Below are positions 25,366-34,544 of a stretch of DNA of 54,200 nt, piece by piece. Position 1 is the stretch's first letter. Each line of letters starts with the position of its first letter. The position numbers and the translations under genes were made by a program. A model generated the notes under the pieces. It ran no database searches. It was given only the letters and a program-made list of their open reading frames with translations, and was not told the origin of the DNA. The stretch is from an uncultured bacterium (GTDB lineage: Bacteria > Cyanobacteriota > Vampirovibrionia > Gastranaerophilales > Gastranaerophilaceae). Where the stretch lies: contig CASEVT010000084.1 in the NCBI GenBank assembly GCA_949291445.1, positions 1 through 54,200 on the forward strand, in the 5' to 3' direction.

Positions 25366-28300
25366 TTAATTATTTTCAATCTGATACTCATAGCTTATTT
25401 TATTTATATAATAGAATAAATCGTTCAATATGTTAAATACTTCTTTAAAACTAAGCACGGAATTATTAAAAAGCAATATAGAATTACCCTCCTGACAAGC
25501 CTTTGGGGCAATAGTATATTTTATATATTTTGTAATATTTTTGTTCAAATGTGAAGCAATAATATTCCATTCAGCTTTATTATACGGCATATAAATCCTA
25601 ATATTATCGGAGGTTTCTCTAATAACGGAGATTTTAGCAGCCGAAGCCGCCAAACGAAGATGAACGAGCTTGATCAAGTTTTCAACGGACTCCGGAATCT
25701 TAGAAAACCGATCCTTCCACTCCTCATGTATAAGCTCAAGCTCGGCGATACTTTTCACATCAGCAAGCCGTTTATATTCAATCATTTTTTGTTCTTTAGA
25801 ACCAACCCACTCATCAGGAATAAAAGCGGTTATATTAATGTCGACAATAGTATGTACAGGTTTTTCAATCTCAGTATTATTAAGCTCGTTTATGGTTTCT
25901 TCAAGCAACTGACAATACGTATCAAAACCGATATTAGCCATATGTCCGTGCTGCTTGGTGCCGAGAATATTACCAACACCTCTGATTTCAATATCACGGA
26001 GTGCAATCTGATATCCGCCGCCGAGAGTCGAAAACTCTTTTATAGCCTTCAATCTTTCAACAGCCTCGGGCGTCAGAGTTTTTTGTTGTTTATAAAAACA
26101 ATAACAATAAGCCTGCCTGTCAGAACGTCCCACACGTCCTCGCAACTGGTACAATTGAGCCAAACCAAACCTATCAGCATCATATATCATCATTGTATTT
26201 GCATTAGGAATATCCAAACCTGACTCAATTATTGTTGTACAAAGCAAAATATCATACTTATGCTCTGCATATTCAAGCATAATATTCTCCAAAGCCCGCT
26301 CGTCCATCTGCCCGTGAGCAACGGCAATTCTTGCGTTAGGTACAATCTTTTGCAACTCGGCACCGAATTCATATATCGTTTCAACCCGATTGTATAAAAA
26401 GAAAACTTGTCCGTCACGTTCCAACTCATGGTTTATTGCATTTTTAACAATCGTATCATTATACGCACCAACAAACGTTTTTATCGGCAACCTGTTCATC
26501 GGAGGAGTATTCATAACACTCATATCCTTTATTCCGGACAATGACATATACAATGTTCTTGGAATCGGAGTAGCCGACATGCTGAGAATATCTATATTTT
26601 TTCTCAACATTTTCAACTTTTCTTTGTGCTTAACCCCGAATCTATGCTCTTCGTCAATAACCAGCAACCCTAAATCCTTGAATTGAATATCATTTTGCAA
26701 AAGTCGATGAGTACCGATTACGACATCACACTCGCCTGTGAGCAACTTTTTGATTGTCTCTTTCTGCTCTTTTGCACTACGAAATCTTGAGAGCAACTCC
26801 ACTTTCACGGGAAACGGCTTAAAACGCTCGGATATTGTCTGATAATGTTGCAGTGCAAGTATTGTCGTAGGGACAATAACAGCAGCCTGTTTACCGGACA
26901 TCACAGCCTTAAAAATAGCCCTGATTGCAACTTCTGTCTTACCAAAACCAACATCCGCACAAATCAACCTGTCCATAGGTTTTTGATCTTCCATATCCGC
27001 TTTTGTCTCCTGTATCGCCTTCATCTGATCGGGAGTTTCGGTATACTCAAATGCATCCTCCATTTCATACTGCCAGACAGTATCCGGCTCAAAAGCGATC
27101 CCTTGTGCAACTTCACGTTTTGCATACAACCTGAGTAAATCTTTTGCAATGTCTTCAATAGCCTTTTTAGCCCGACTTTTAGTAACATTCCAATCGTTAC
27201 CGCCCATTCTGGAGAGTTTTGGATGCGTCTGCGCAGAGCCACGGAACCTTACCAGCAAATTAATTTGCTCTGCCGGCATATGCAACTTGTCACCGGCTGC
27301 GTATTCTATCGTCAAATAATCCTTCAATTGCCCGTCAATTTCTTGTTTTGAAAGTCCCTTGTACAAACCGACACCATGCACGCTGTGTACTACATATTCG
27401 CCCTCTTTGATATCGTTTATAGACTCTATATACTCGGCTTTTTCTTTGTAATAACTTCTTTTCTGAGACGTAATATCTTTGGATTTTTTATTAAACAACT
27501 CCTTATCAGTAAGTACTACCAATTTTAAATCAACTATCTCACACCCGCCGAGCGCAAGATTATCCGTAATATACACACCTTCTTGCTCAAAGACTTCTGA
27601 ATATGCGATCTCAAAACTGCTCAACACTTCCTCTATACGGGTTTTGTAATCGGTAGCAATAACAACTTTATTACCATCTTTCATCTTCTCTTCAATATAA
27701 GCAACAATATCCTCAATCTTAGATGAAAAACCGGCAATCAGATTGCTTTCAAACTCAACGGTAAACTCTGATTCGCCTTCAATAAAATTATCCAGAAAAA
27801 TTTTCTCCCTCGGCGCAATGCTACTTTGTAATTCTTCAACACAGGAATGCGCTTTTTCTTTAAGGGGCAAATTCAGCGATTTTGCATTATTTTCGATAAT
27901 CTGTTTATCATAATTTTGCTCAAACTGGGAATATCTGGAAAAAATCTCCGACGACTCATCCATAACAACGACAAAATCATCATCAGCCAATCCTAAAAAA
28001 CTTTTTGAATCCTTGCAAAAATAAGATTCAAAATACTCAATCCCCTCAAAGTATTTTTCAGTATCAATTTTCTCAAATATTTCATCGATTCGTTCACGAA
28101 AAATATCTTTGTTGTCATCATTCTGAGCCTCCTTAATAGCAAGAGTTAGCTCCGACTTAAATCGCTCAACACTTTTCTCATCGGGAATAAATTTATACAC
28201 AGGCAATATTTCAGCTTTTTTAATCTTCTCAATACTCCGTTGAGTTTCATTGTTGAAATATCTTATGTCAGTAACAGTATCCCCCCACAGCTCAATTCTT

Positions 28301-28851
28301 ATCGGAGATTCAGAAAATGAAAAAACATCGATTATATCGCCACGAACACTAAACTCTCCAATATCGCTTACCATCGTTACCCTTTTATAACCAAGGTTAA
28401 CCAAAGAACGAACAAAACCATCCAGATCTATCTCCTCATCAAGATTAATACTGACTAAGTTCTGCTCATAGAATTTTTTTGAAGGAAACTTCTCCAACAA
28501 CGCCCGCACAGGCACAAGCACAAGATCAAATTTAGAAGAATTGCAAATCAATTCAACCTGCTTTGCATACTTATACAAGTTGGGAGAAACTCCATCATAC
28601 AAAGAAACATCCTGATAAGGAAAAATTTCAGACCTTATACCAAAAAATTTCTCTAAATCATGCTTGTATTTCAAACAATTCTGCTCAGTAGATGTAACAA
28701 AAATTACCCTTTTAGTTTGCCCACAAAGAGCAACCACCAACAGTCGCAAAAATGAAGTCAATCCGCTTACGGTAAACGAGGATTTACGCCTCAAAAAAGC
28801 TTCAATCTTCTCAAGATTTAAAAATTTTCTTTTCTTCAAATATTCAAGCAT
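25366..28851 (-). CDS. mfd: Transcription-repair coupling factor Mfd
   Basis: A 1,161-residue full-length Mfd, which removes stalled RNA polymerase and recruits UvrA. The UvrB-homology N-terminus includes FPYQDVSLYDGVSPN. The RNA-polymerase-interacting domain spans ~490-560 (GEYVVHSVHGVGLYKGL). The RecG-like translocase has Walker A DVGFGKTEVA, DEEHRFGV and TATPIPRTLYMSL, plus the LLCTTIIESGLDIPNANT and GRVGRS motifs. The C-terminal UvrA-contacting TRCF domain is present. There is no Shine-Dalgarno, and a TAAAAT box lies 6 nt before the ATG, so the mRNA may be leaderless. It heads an operon with the parvulin and heptose genes. Confidence 0.97.
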   Translation of the reverse strand: MLEYLKKRKFLNLEKIEAFLRRKSSFTVSGLTSFLRLLVVALCGQTKRVIFVTSTEQNCLKYKHDLEKFFGIRSEIFPYQDVSLYDGVSPNLYKYAKQVELICNSSKFDLVLVPVRALLEKFPSKKFYEQNLVSINLDEEIDLDGFVRSLVNLGYKRVTMVSDIGEFSVRGDIIDVFSFSESPIRIELWGDTVTDIRYFNNETQRSIEKIKKAEILPVYKFIPDEKSVERFKSELTLAIKEAQNDDNKDIFRERIDEIFEKIDTEKYFEGIEYFESYFCKDSKSFLGLADDDFVVVMDESSEIFSRYSQFEQNYDKQIIENNAKSLNLPLKEKAHSCVEELQSSIAPREKIFLDNFIEGESEFTVEFESNLIAGFSSKIEDIVAYIEEKMKDGNKVVIATDYKTRIEEVLSSFEIAYSEVFEQEGVYITDNLALGGCEIVDLKLVVLTDKELFNKKSKDITSQKRSYYKEKAEYIESINDIKEGEYVVHSVHGVGLYKGLSKQEIDGQLKDYLTIEYAAGDKLHMPAEQINLLVRFRGSAQTHPKLSRMGGNDWNVTKSRAKKAIEDIAKDLLRLYAKREVAQGIAFEPDTVWQYEMEDAFEYTETPDQMKAIQETKADMEDQKPMDRLICADVGFGKTEVAIRAIFKAVMSGKQAAVIVPTTILALQHYQTISERFKPFPVKVELLSRFRSAKEQKETIKKLLTGECDVVIGTHRLLQNDIQFKDLGLLVIDEEHRFGVKHKEKLKMLRKNIDILSMSATPIPRTLYMSLSGIKDMSVMNTPPMNRLPIKTFVGAYNDTIVKNAINHELERDGQVFFLYNRVETIYEFGAELQKIVPNARIAVAHGQMDERALENIMLEYAEHKYDILLCTTIIESGLDIPNANTMMIYDADRFGLAQLYQLRGRVGRSDRQAYCYCFYKQQKTLTPEAVERLKAIKEFSTLGGGYQIALRDIEIRGVGNILGTKQHGHMANIGFDTYCQLLEETINELNNTEIEKPVHTIVDINITAFIPDEWVGSKEQKMIEYKRLADVKSIAELELIHEEWKDRFSKIPESVENLIKLVHLRLAASAAKISVIRETSDNIRIYMPYNKAEWNIIASHLNKNITKYIKYTIAPKACQEGNSILLFNNSVLSFKEVFNILNDLFYYINKISYEYQIENN

Positions 28852-29062
28852 ATACCAATTTTAACACATTGAAACCGTAAAAAATAAATTGGTTCGGATA
28901 ATAAACAGAAAGATTTGTAACACATAATTTTTAAAATATTAAACAAGAATTACCGCCATGACACTCATAATCACTATTCATGCCATTATGTCGGTTTTTG
29001 TCAATATAAATATCTGTAACTATTTTGTATTAATTGTTTGTCCGTCATGGGTTGTTTATTAT

Positions 29063-29074
29063 ACAATATATCTA
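29063..29074. promoter_or_regulatory. NrdR-box-like site 1
   Basis: ACAATATATCTA matches the left half of the NrdR consensus (ACACWATATATWGTGT) well and the right half poorly. It is centred 64 bp upstream of site 2. Confidence 0.25.
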
Positions 29075-29126
29075 AATCGGTGTTTTTAAAATTTTTAATT
29101 ACAATACCGATACTAAGTAAGTTTGG

Positions 29127-29138
29127 ACAATATAAATT
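29127..29138. promoter_or_regulatory. NrdR-box-like site 2
   Basis: The ACAATATAAATT segment matches most core positions of the NrdR consensus and lies ~20 nt upstream of the nrdJ start. NrdR boxes normally come in pairs a whole number of helical turns apart. Here the centres are 64 bp apart, about six turns. Confidence 0.3.
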
Positions 29139-29158
29139 ATTTGGGGAGAACTATCGAA

Positions 29159-31135
29159 GTGAGTATCGAAATGGAAGAAAAGTTAAGTTTGTCAGAGAAT
29201 GCCCTCAAAGTATTGGAAAAAAGATACCTGAAAAGAGACAAAGACGGCAAACCGACTGAAACGGCAAAAGAATTATTTTTAAGAGTAGCATCAACCCTTG
29301 CGGCAGCTGACAAACAGTTTGGTGCAAGCGATGAAGAAATAAAACAAACAACACAAAAATTTTATGATTTTATTACGCACCGTTATTTTATGCCGAATTC
29401 ACCGACACTAATGAATGCAGGCAGAGAATTGGGTCAGTTGGCAGCTTGTTTTGTGCTTCCTGTTGAAGATTCGCTCGAAGGAATTTTTGAAACGGTAAAA
29501 AATACGGCACTTATCCACAAGTCAGGCGGCGGAACAGGTTTTTCATTCTCAAGATTGAGACCCAAAAACGATGTAGTCCGTTCTACAATGGGTGTGTCTT
29601 CCGGACCGGTTAGCTTTATGGAAGTATTCAATGCAGCGACCGAAGCCGTAAAACAAGGCGGTACCAGACGTGGTGCCAATATGGGTATTTTAAGAGTTGA
29701 TCATCCGGATATTCTGGATTTTATCAATTGTAAATCCGATAATTCCAAATTGAATAACTTCAATATTTCAGTAGCAATTACCGACAAATTCATGGAAGCA
29801 TTGAAAGCCGGAGGTGACTACGAACTCATCCATCCAAGAACAAAACAGGCAGTTGGAAAACTCAATGCGAAAGCAGTTTTTGACTTGATCGTTGACGGAG
29901 CCTGGAGAAACGGAGAACCGGGGATTATATTTATCGATAATATGAATTCTGACAACCCGACACCTTTAATCGGTGAAATTGAATCGACGAATCCTTGCGG
30001 TGAAGTACCGTTACTTCCTTATGAAGCTTGCAATTTAGGTTCTATTAATCTTGGACTTATGATCAAAGGTGAAAAGGGCAATTTAAGTGTAGATTGGGAT
30101 AAACTTGCAGAAGTTACAAAGCTGGCAATCCATTTTCTCGATAACGTAATCGCAATAAACAATTATCCGCTGCCGCAAATTGCAGAAATGGTACAAAACA
30201 ACAGAAAAATTGGTCTGGGTGTTATGGGTTGGGCGGATATGCTTATGAAATTAGGCATTGCATACAACTCGGAAGAAGGAACAAAGCTTGCTGCACAAGT
30301 AATGGAATTTATTGACTACCATTCAAAAGTTAAATCCATTGAATTTGCGCAAACAAGAGGAAGATTTAACAACTTCAAAGGCAGCATATATGACGGTCAA
30401 AACTTCCTGACAAAAAAATACAAAGGTAAATCAGCAGGAATGATCACAGATGAGATGTGGGCAGAACTGGATGCACAAATTGCCAAGGTCGGAATCAGAA
30501 ATGCAACAACAACATGTATTGCACCGACAGGCACAATCTCTATGATTGCAAGCGCATCAGGCGGTGTTGAACCTTTGTTCGGGCTTGTATTCATAAGAGA
30601 CGTTATGGACGGAACAAAGCTTATCGAAGTCAACCCGATATTTGAAGCTTATGCAAAGGAACACGGATTCTATTCCGAAGAATTGATGACCAAAATATCA
30701 ATCGACGGCACACTGGCACATTGCGCAGAAGTCCCGCAGGAAGCAAAAAGAATTTTTGTCGCTGCACACGACGTATCACCATACTGGCATGTCAAAATGC
30801 AAGCAGCGTTCCAACTGCATACTGATAACGCAGTTTCAAAGACTGTAAACTTTGAAGAAAATGCGACCAGACAAGATGTAGCCGATTCTTATTTGCTTGC
30901 TTACGAAAACAACCTCAAGGGCATAACCGTTTACAGAAATAATTCAAGACAATTCCAACCGATGAATCTTGAGAAAAAAGAAGAAAAGAAAATGCCCGAG
31001 ATCAAGGCTATTGAAGAACAAATCGAAGAGCAGCATCAGGGAGAAGAACACAGATGCCCTGAATGCGGTACAGTTCTGGGATATGGTGAAGGCTGCTTCA
31101 TTTGCTTAAACTGCGGCTATTCAGGTTGTTCATAG
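29159..31135 (+). CDS. nrdJ: Adenosylcobalamin-dependent (class II) ribonucleotide reductase
   Basis: A 658-residue vitamin-B12-dependent ribonucleotide reductase, which makes dNTPs without oxygen. The catalytic barrel shows [16 protein letters not shown], the [13 protein letters not shown] loop, the active-site [18 protein letters not shown] and [17 protein letters not shown]-terminal zinc-ribbon-like tail ([20 protein letters not shown]) carries the redox cysteines. I prefer the GTG at 29159, 10 nt after GGGGAG. ATG 29171 is possible but its site would be too far, and TTG 29123 lacks one. It has no nrdA/nrdB partner in the window. It is monocistronic with its own terminator. Confidence 0.96.
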   Translation: MSIEMEEKLSLSENALKVLEKRYLKRDKDGKPTETAKELFLRVASTLAAADKQFGASDEEIKQTTQKFYDFITHRYFMPNSPTLMNAGRELGQLAACFVLPVEDSLEGIFETVKNTALIHKSGGGTGFSFSRLRPKNDVVRSTMGVSSGPVSFMEVFNAATEAVKQGGTRRGANMGILRVDHPDILDFINCKSDNSKLNNFNISVAITDKFMEALKAGGDYELIHPRTKQAVGKLNAKAVFDLIVDGAWRNGEPGIIFIDNMNSDNPTPLIGEIESTNPCGEVPLLPYEACNLGSINLGLMIKGEKGNLSVDWDKLAEVTKLAIHFLDNVIAINNYPLPQIAEMVQNNRKIGLGVMGWADMLMKLGIAYNSEEGTKLAAQVMEFIDYHSKVKSIEFAQTRGRFNNFKGSIYDGQNFLTKKYKGKSAGMITDEMWAELDAQIAKVGIRNATTTCIAPTGTISMIASASGGVEPLFGLVFIRDVMDGTKLIEVNPIFEAYAKEHGFYSEELMTKISIDGTLAHCAEVPQEAKRIFVAAHDVSPYWHVKMQAAFQLHTDNAVSKTVNFEENATRQDVADSYLLAYENNLKGITVYRNNSRQFQPMNLEKKEEKKMPEIKAIEEQIEEQHQGEEHRCPECGTVLGYGEGCFICLNCGYSGCS

Positions 31136-31169
31136 TTTTTTGACTTATACAATATTCAAAAATAAAAGG

Positions 31170-31195
31170 GCAGGTTTGTTGAAACCTGCTTTTTT
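31170..31195 (+). terminator. Intrinsic terminator of nrdJ
   Basis: An 8-bp stem GCAGGTTT (31170-31177) pairs with 31182-31189 around GTTG, followed by at least six T. It lies 35 bp past the nrdJ stop. Confidence 0.9.
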
Positions 31196-31265
31196 ATTTT
31201 GATAAAAGTTTTATCTAAACAGTAAACTTTTTTTAATTATTACGCAAAAACCTTTGATACCATGC

Positions 31266-31293
31266 TTGACTTGGGGAGTTGAAATGTTATCAT
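31266..31293 (+). promoter_or_regulatory. rpsO promoter
   Basis: TTGACT (31266-31271), a 16-bp spacer and TATCAT (31288-31293) with an extended -10 TGT before it. This is one of the strongest promoter matches in the window. The leader to the rpsO ATG is about 50 nt. It could host S15 autoregulation, but I cannot fold it with confidence. Confidence 0.65.
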
Positions 31294-31350
31294 TGCAGAA
31301 TAAGATTAGTTTACGCCACCAACCTAAGCTAACTTAAGAAGGAAAAGACA

Positions 31351-31620
31351 ATGTCAATAAATCTGAAAAACAAACAAGAAATCATTAAAGAACACGGCAA
31401 GAATGAAAAAGATTCAGGTTCTGCTAATGTACAGGTTGTAATGCTTACACAAAAGATCAGTGAACTTACCGAGCATTTAAAGAACAATAAGAAAGATTTT
31501 CAAGGTCGTCGCGGACTTTTGATGATGGTAGGTAAGAGAAAAAGACTGCTTACTTACATCAAGAAACAAAACCTCGAAGAGTACAGAGCATTGATTAAAA
31601 AACTCGGACTGAGAGGTTAG
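31351..31620 (+). CDS. rpsO: 30S ribosomal protein S15
   Basis: An 89-residue small-subunit protein that binds 16S rRNA early in platform assembly. The S15 hallmarks are present: the [10 protein letters not shown]-like [35 protein letters not shown], and the RKRLLTYI and [12 protein letters not shown] end. AAGGA sits before the ATG. It is monocistronic; in many bacteria pnp follows, but here a terminator and the convergent fliN gene do. Confidence 0.98.
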   Translation: MSINLKNKQEIIKEHGKNEKDSGSANVQVVMLTQKISELTEHLKNNKKDFQGRRGLLMMVGKRKRLLTYIKKQNLEEYRALIKKLGLRG

Positions 31621-31633
31621 TTCAAAAGATTAA

Positions 31634-31662
31634 AAAAAACTCCCGATTCGGGAGTTTTTTTT
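31634..31662. terminator. Bidirectional terminator between rpsO and fliN
   Basis: A perfect ACTCCCG (31639-31645) / CGGGAGT (31649-31655) stem with an ATT loop is flanked by an A run on the left and a T run on the right. It can therefore end both rpsO and the motA-fliN operon. Confidence 0.9.
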
Positions 31663-31674
31663 GCTATAAGACTA

Positions 31675-32187
31675 TTACTTCAGAGCTTTAATTCTTTCCT
31701 CGGGTTCAGAGATAGAAGTAATCCGAAGCCCAAAGTTGTCCTCAATAACGACAACTTCGCCGTTAGCAATATGTTTGCCGTTAGCGAAGAGTTCAACCTG
31801 TTCACCGGCAATTTTATCCAATTCAACAATTGATCCGCGGGTAAGCTCGAGAACTTTTTTAACCGGAAGCTGGCAGCGACCCAATTCGACAGTCAATTCC
31901 AGTTTTATATCCATAAGTAATTCTAAATTCTTGTTTGTATCTGTATTAGTAGGCGTATAGCTGTCAAAAGCGGTAAACTCGACCGGACGCACCGTCACAG
32001 GCTCATCATAATTTCTGCCTGAGTCTTCAATTTTAACTTCAGTAGAAGCAGGTGCCGCATCGTCATTCTCGGGCTGTGAAATTTGCCCGACATCGACATT
32101 TTCAAAATCAGGTTCAGTCGAAATTTCTTCCGGAGCAAGCTGATTATCTTGATTAAGGTTTTCATTATTTATATTATCGTCTGACAT
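31675..32187 (-). CDS. fliN: Flagellar motor switch protein FliN
   Basis: A 170-residue C-ring protein. The C-terminal SpoA domain (~95-168) shows LELTVELGRCQLPVKKVLEL, GSIVELDKIAGEQVELFANG and GEVVVIEDNFGLRIT. The N-terminal ~90 residues are acidic and disordered, without the CheY-docking motif found in FliY-type proteins. AGGG lies 7 nt before the ATG. It is the last gene of the motA-motB-fliL-fliM-fliN operon and also contacts the export ATPase complex through FliH. Confidence 0.95.
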   Translation of the reverse strand: MSDDNINNENLNQDNQLAPEEISTEPDFENVDVGQISQPENDDAAPASTEVKIEDSGRNYDEPVTVRPVEFTAFDSYTPTNTDTNKNLELLMDIKLELTVELGRCQLPVKKVLELTRGSIVELDKIAGEQVELFANGKHIANGEVVVIEDNFGLRITSISEPEERIKALK

Positions 32188-32199
32188 TTAGAGCCCTTT

Positions 32200-33234
32200 C
32201 TATAAAAATTGTTTTAGAGTATTAACATAATCGTCGTATCTATCGGTAATTTTTACGCATACCTTATTTTTAATTTTGCCGGGACGCGCGTAGAACTTGC
32301 GCTCACCGTTCACATTGACAATCAGATCATCAGTGCACAAGTTATCCAATTTTATAACATCACCGGGTTTAAGTGCAAGAACATCAGAGAACGGGAGTTC
32401 AGTTTGACCGAAAAGCACGCTTACGTCGATAAAAGATGTATTAAGTTTTTCAATCATTTTCTTTCGTTCTTCAGAAGTTGCAATTATGCCTTTAGTTTGA
32501 AAGATATGTTGAGTAGTTAACTGATCCAAAAGGTTTTCCAAGACCGGATACGGATAGCAAATGCTTATTAACCCATAGTGTTGACGCGCAATGTGCATTT
32601 CAAAAGTGACCAATGCAACGATTTCACCGGAGGATGCAATTTGTATACCGGAATAATTGCTATCCAAACCGATGAGCGAACTTTCAACGGGAGTAATGTG
32701 AGACCAGGCATTTTCAAGAGTCTGAATACTTCTTTCGATCATTTTTTTAACAAGCGACTCTTCAATATCAGTAAGCTCACGATTATTTTGTTCAATCGAA
32801 CCGACACCGCCGAGCATTCTATCAACAATACTTGATAAAACTTCAAAACTTATACCCATTAAAATCTGACCCGGCAGGGGATTCAACTCAAAAACGGCAA
32901 GCGAAACCGGATTCGGAATAGAATTCATAAACTCATCATATGTTAACTGATCGACAGAAACAACGTCCAATTCAATTTGCATACGCAGATATCCGGTCAA
33001 AACCATAGAAAGTTGTCTGGAAAACTCGCGATGGATATCCTGCAAACCTCTCAAATGATCTTTCGAAAACTTATCGGGGCGTCTAAAATTGTATAACTTA
33101 TAGCCTCGTTTAGTTTCCTCCTGAGGTTCGGTATCTTTAAGCAGCTCTTTATCGTCGAAATCTATTACATAAGAACCGGTTTCGTCGTTTAAAGAGTTAT
33201 CTTCATCAGTTTGAGGAACTCTGTCGGAATCCAA
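32200..33234 (-). CDS. fliM: Flagellar motor switch protein FliM
   Basis: A 344-residue C-ring protein. The middle CheC-like domain (~60-245: RPDKFSKDHLRGLQDIHREF, PGQILMGISFEV) precedes a SpoA domain (~255-340: LPFSDVLALKPGDVIKLDN). The usual N-terminal LSQxEIDALL peptide that binds phosphorylated CheY is missing and is replaced by an acidic unrelated stretch. The start is TTG at 33234 with AAGGAG 7 nt upstream. It lies 12 bp before fliN and 19 bp after fliL. Confidence 0.95.
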   Translation of the reverse strand: MDSDRVPQTDEDNSLNDETGSYVIDFDDKELLKDTEPQEETKRGYKLYNFRRPDKFSKDHLRGLQDIHREFSRQLSMVLTGYLRMQIELDVVSVDQLTYDEFMNSIPNPVSLAVFELNPLPGQILMGISFEVLSSIVDRMLGGVGSIEQNNRELTDIEESLVKKMIERSIQTLENAWSHITPVESSLIGLDSNYSGIQIASSGEIVALVTFEMHIARQHYGLISICYPYPVLENLLDQLTTQHIFQTKGIIATSEERKKMIEKLNTSFIDVSVLFGQTELPFSDVLALKPGDVIKLDNLCTDDLIVNVNGERKFYARPGKIKNKVCVKITDRYDDYVNTLKQFL

Positions 33235-33253
33235 TTTGAATCTCCTTAATCAA

Positions 33254-33835
33254 CTACTGCATAATAAATTCGCCGAAACTAACTCTCATAACCTCACGTT
33301 CGCCGTCAAAGACGTCATTAACCGCATCGGTAATTTCTTGTTTAGCAAGCTCTTTACCGGCAGCAGTTGCCAGCTCGTGAGAATTTTTACTGGTCATAAC
33401 AGTTATAATCGAGTCCCTTATTGCAGGTCTGTACTGTTCCATTTCAGCGAGAAGCGGGTTAGTTTTTTCGCCGTGACCGCCGTTTGGCGCCGTCGTGTCT
33501 ACTCCATGAGGATTCGTAACTTCAATAGCGACACTGATTTTTAGGAATCTGCGAGGGTTTACGTCGCTCAAGTTCATCGTAAATTCGCCCAAATCAAGGA
33601 TAATACCTTTTTCAGGGCGGTTTAATCTTGCTTCTTCATCCAATCCCATTCCCTCTGCCGTAACAGTTTTTAGCTGCGATTTAAGCAAGTTTTGTTGTAA
33701 AAAATAATTAGCCCCGACAAAAATTCCGCATACAATTGATGTTACGATTATATTTGCAAAAATAGAACCTTTTTTTTCACTTTTATTGTCAGTAGGTCTA
33801 ATTTCGGGTTCTTTTTTAGATACAGGTTTTGTCAT
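33254..33835 (-). CDS. fliL: Flagellar basal body-associated protein FliL
   Basis: A 193-residue single-pass membrane protein. A Lys-rich cytoplasmic N-terminus is followed by one transmembrane helix (IFANIIVTSIVCGIFVGANY). The periplasmic SPFH-like FliL domain shows LDLGEFTMNLSDVNPRRFLKISVAIE and the C-terminal VSFGEFIMQ. FliL surrounds and stabilises the MotAB stator. I start at ATG 33835, with GGAG 6 nt before it; an upstream TTG lacks spacing. It lies between motB and fliM. Confidence 0.92.
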   Translation of the reverse strand: MTKPVSKKEPEIRPTDNKSEKKGSIFANIIVTSIVCGIFVGANYFLQQNLLKSQLKTVTAEGMGLDEEARLNRPEKGIILDLGEFTMNLSDVNPRRFLKISVAIEVTNPHGVDTTAPNGGHGEKTNPLLAEMEQYRPAIRDSIITVMTSKNSHELATAAGKELAKQEITDAVNDVFDGEREVMRVSFGEFIMQ

Positions 33836-33851
33836 TTTTAACTCCAACTTA

Positions 33852-34544
33852 TTAATTATTATCAGAACTTAATATTATTATATCAACTCTTCGATTTTTT
33901 GCCCGTCCTTCGGGAGTATCATTTGAAGACACAGGCATATACTCACCGTATCCTACTGCAGAAAATCTGCCTGCGGAAAATTCGTGTTGTTGAGTCAGAT
34001 ATGAAATTATATTAGTCGCTCTGGCCGTAGAAAGTTCCCAATTTGAAGGATATTTCTCTGTCATTATCGGGCTGGAATCCGTGTGCCCTTCAATAACCAC
34101 CGGATTTTCAAACGTACTGAGTGTTTGCGCTATCTTATCCAGTTCAACCTTTGCTTCCGGTTTTATTATAGCAGAACCCAGATCAAAAAGCATATTATCA
34201 TTTAACCTTATAACTATGCCTCTTTTTTCTTTAAAAAATATTACAGAATCATCGAGCTGAGAATTTGCTTTCAATTCTTTCATAACCAGCTCAGGCGGCA
34301 ATATTTCTTTATCCGAAGGATTTTGCGGCTCATCTTCCGCCGATTTTTGAGCAGCATTATGAGTTTCACTGACAAAAACTTTTTCTAACGATTTATTAAC
34401 ATCCTTAATTTTAGATGCCCCCATGGAAGATGCTGCATACAAAACCATAAACAATGCCAATAACATTGTTATGAAATCCGCATAAGAAATTACCCAGCGG
34501 TTAATATAGTCATTTGAATTTGAATAGTAATCGTGTTGATTCAT
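33852..34544 (-). CDS. motB: Flagellar stator protein MotB
   Basis: A 230-residue stator B subunit. One transmembrane helix begins RWVISYADFITMLLALFMVL and carries the ion-binding Asp23. The C-terminal OmpA-like peptidoglycan-binding domain (~110-230) shows VIEGHTDSSPI, NWELSTARATNIISYL and RAKNRRVDI. It anchors the motor to the cell wall and conducts ions with MotA. It begins one base after the motA stop. Sequence alone does not decide between protons and sodium. Confidence 0.95.
   Translation of the reverse strand: MNQHDYYSNSNDYINRWVISYADFITMLLALFMVLYAASSMGASKIKDVNKSLEKVFVSETHNAAQKSAEDEPQNPSDKEILPPELVMKELKANSQLDDSVIFFKEKRGIVIRLNDNMLFDLGSAIIKPEAKVELDKIAQTLSTFENPVVIEGHTDSSPIMTEKYPSNWELSTARATNIISYLTQQHEFSAGRFSAVGYGEYMPVSSNDTPEGRAKNRRVDIIILSSDNN

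Larger units (their letters stand above)
28852..29158. other. Divergent intergenic region between mfd and nrdJ
   Basis: About 307 bp of AT-rich DNA hold the mfd -10 box at the left end and two NrdR-box-like sites at the right. I checked for a cobalamin riboswitch (B12 box and conserved core) because nrdJ is B12-dependent, and saw none. A CCATGACACTCATAA...CATGCCATTATG stretch at ~28957-28990 has imperfect repeats of CATG/CAT but no stable hairpin. Confidence 0.5.

Noticed and set aside
28852-29158. Cobalamin riboswitch upstream of B12-dependent nrdJ
   Set aside because: No B12 box or conserved riboswitch core could be found; the region is simple AT-rich DNA with imperfect CATG repeats.
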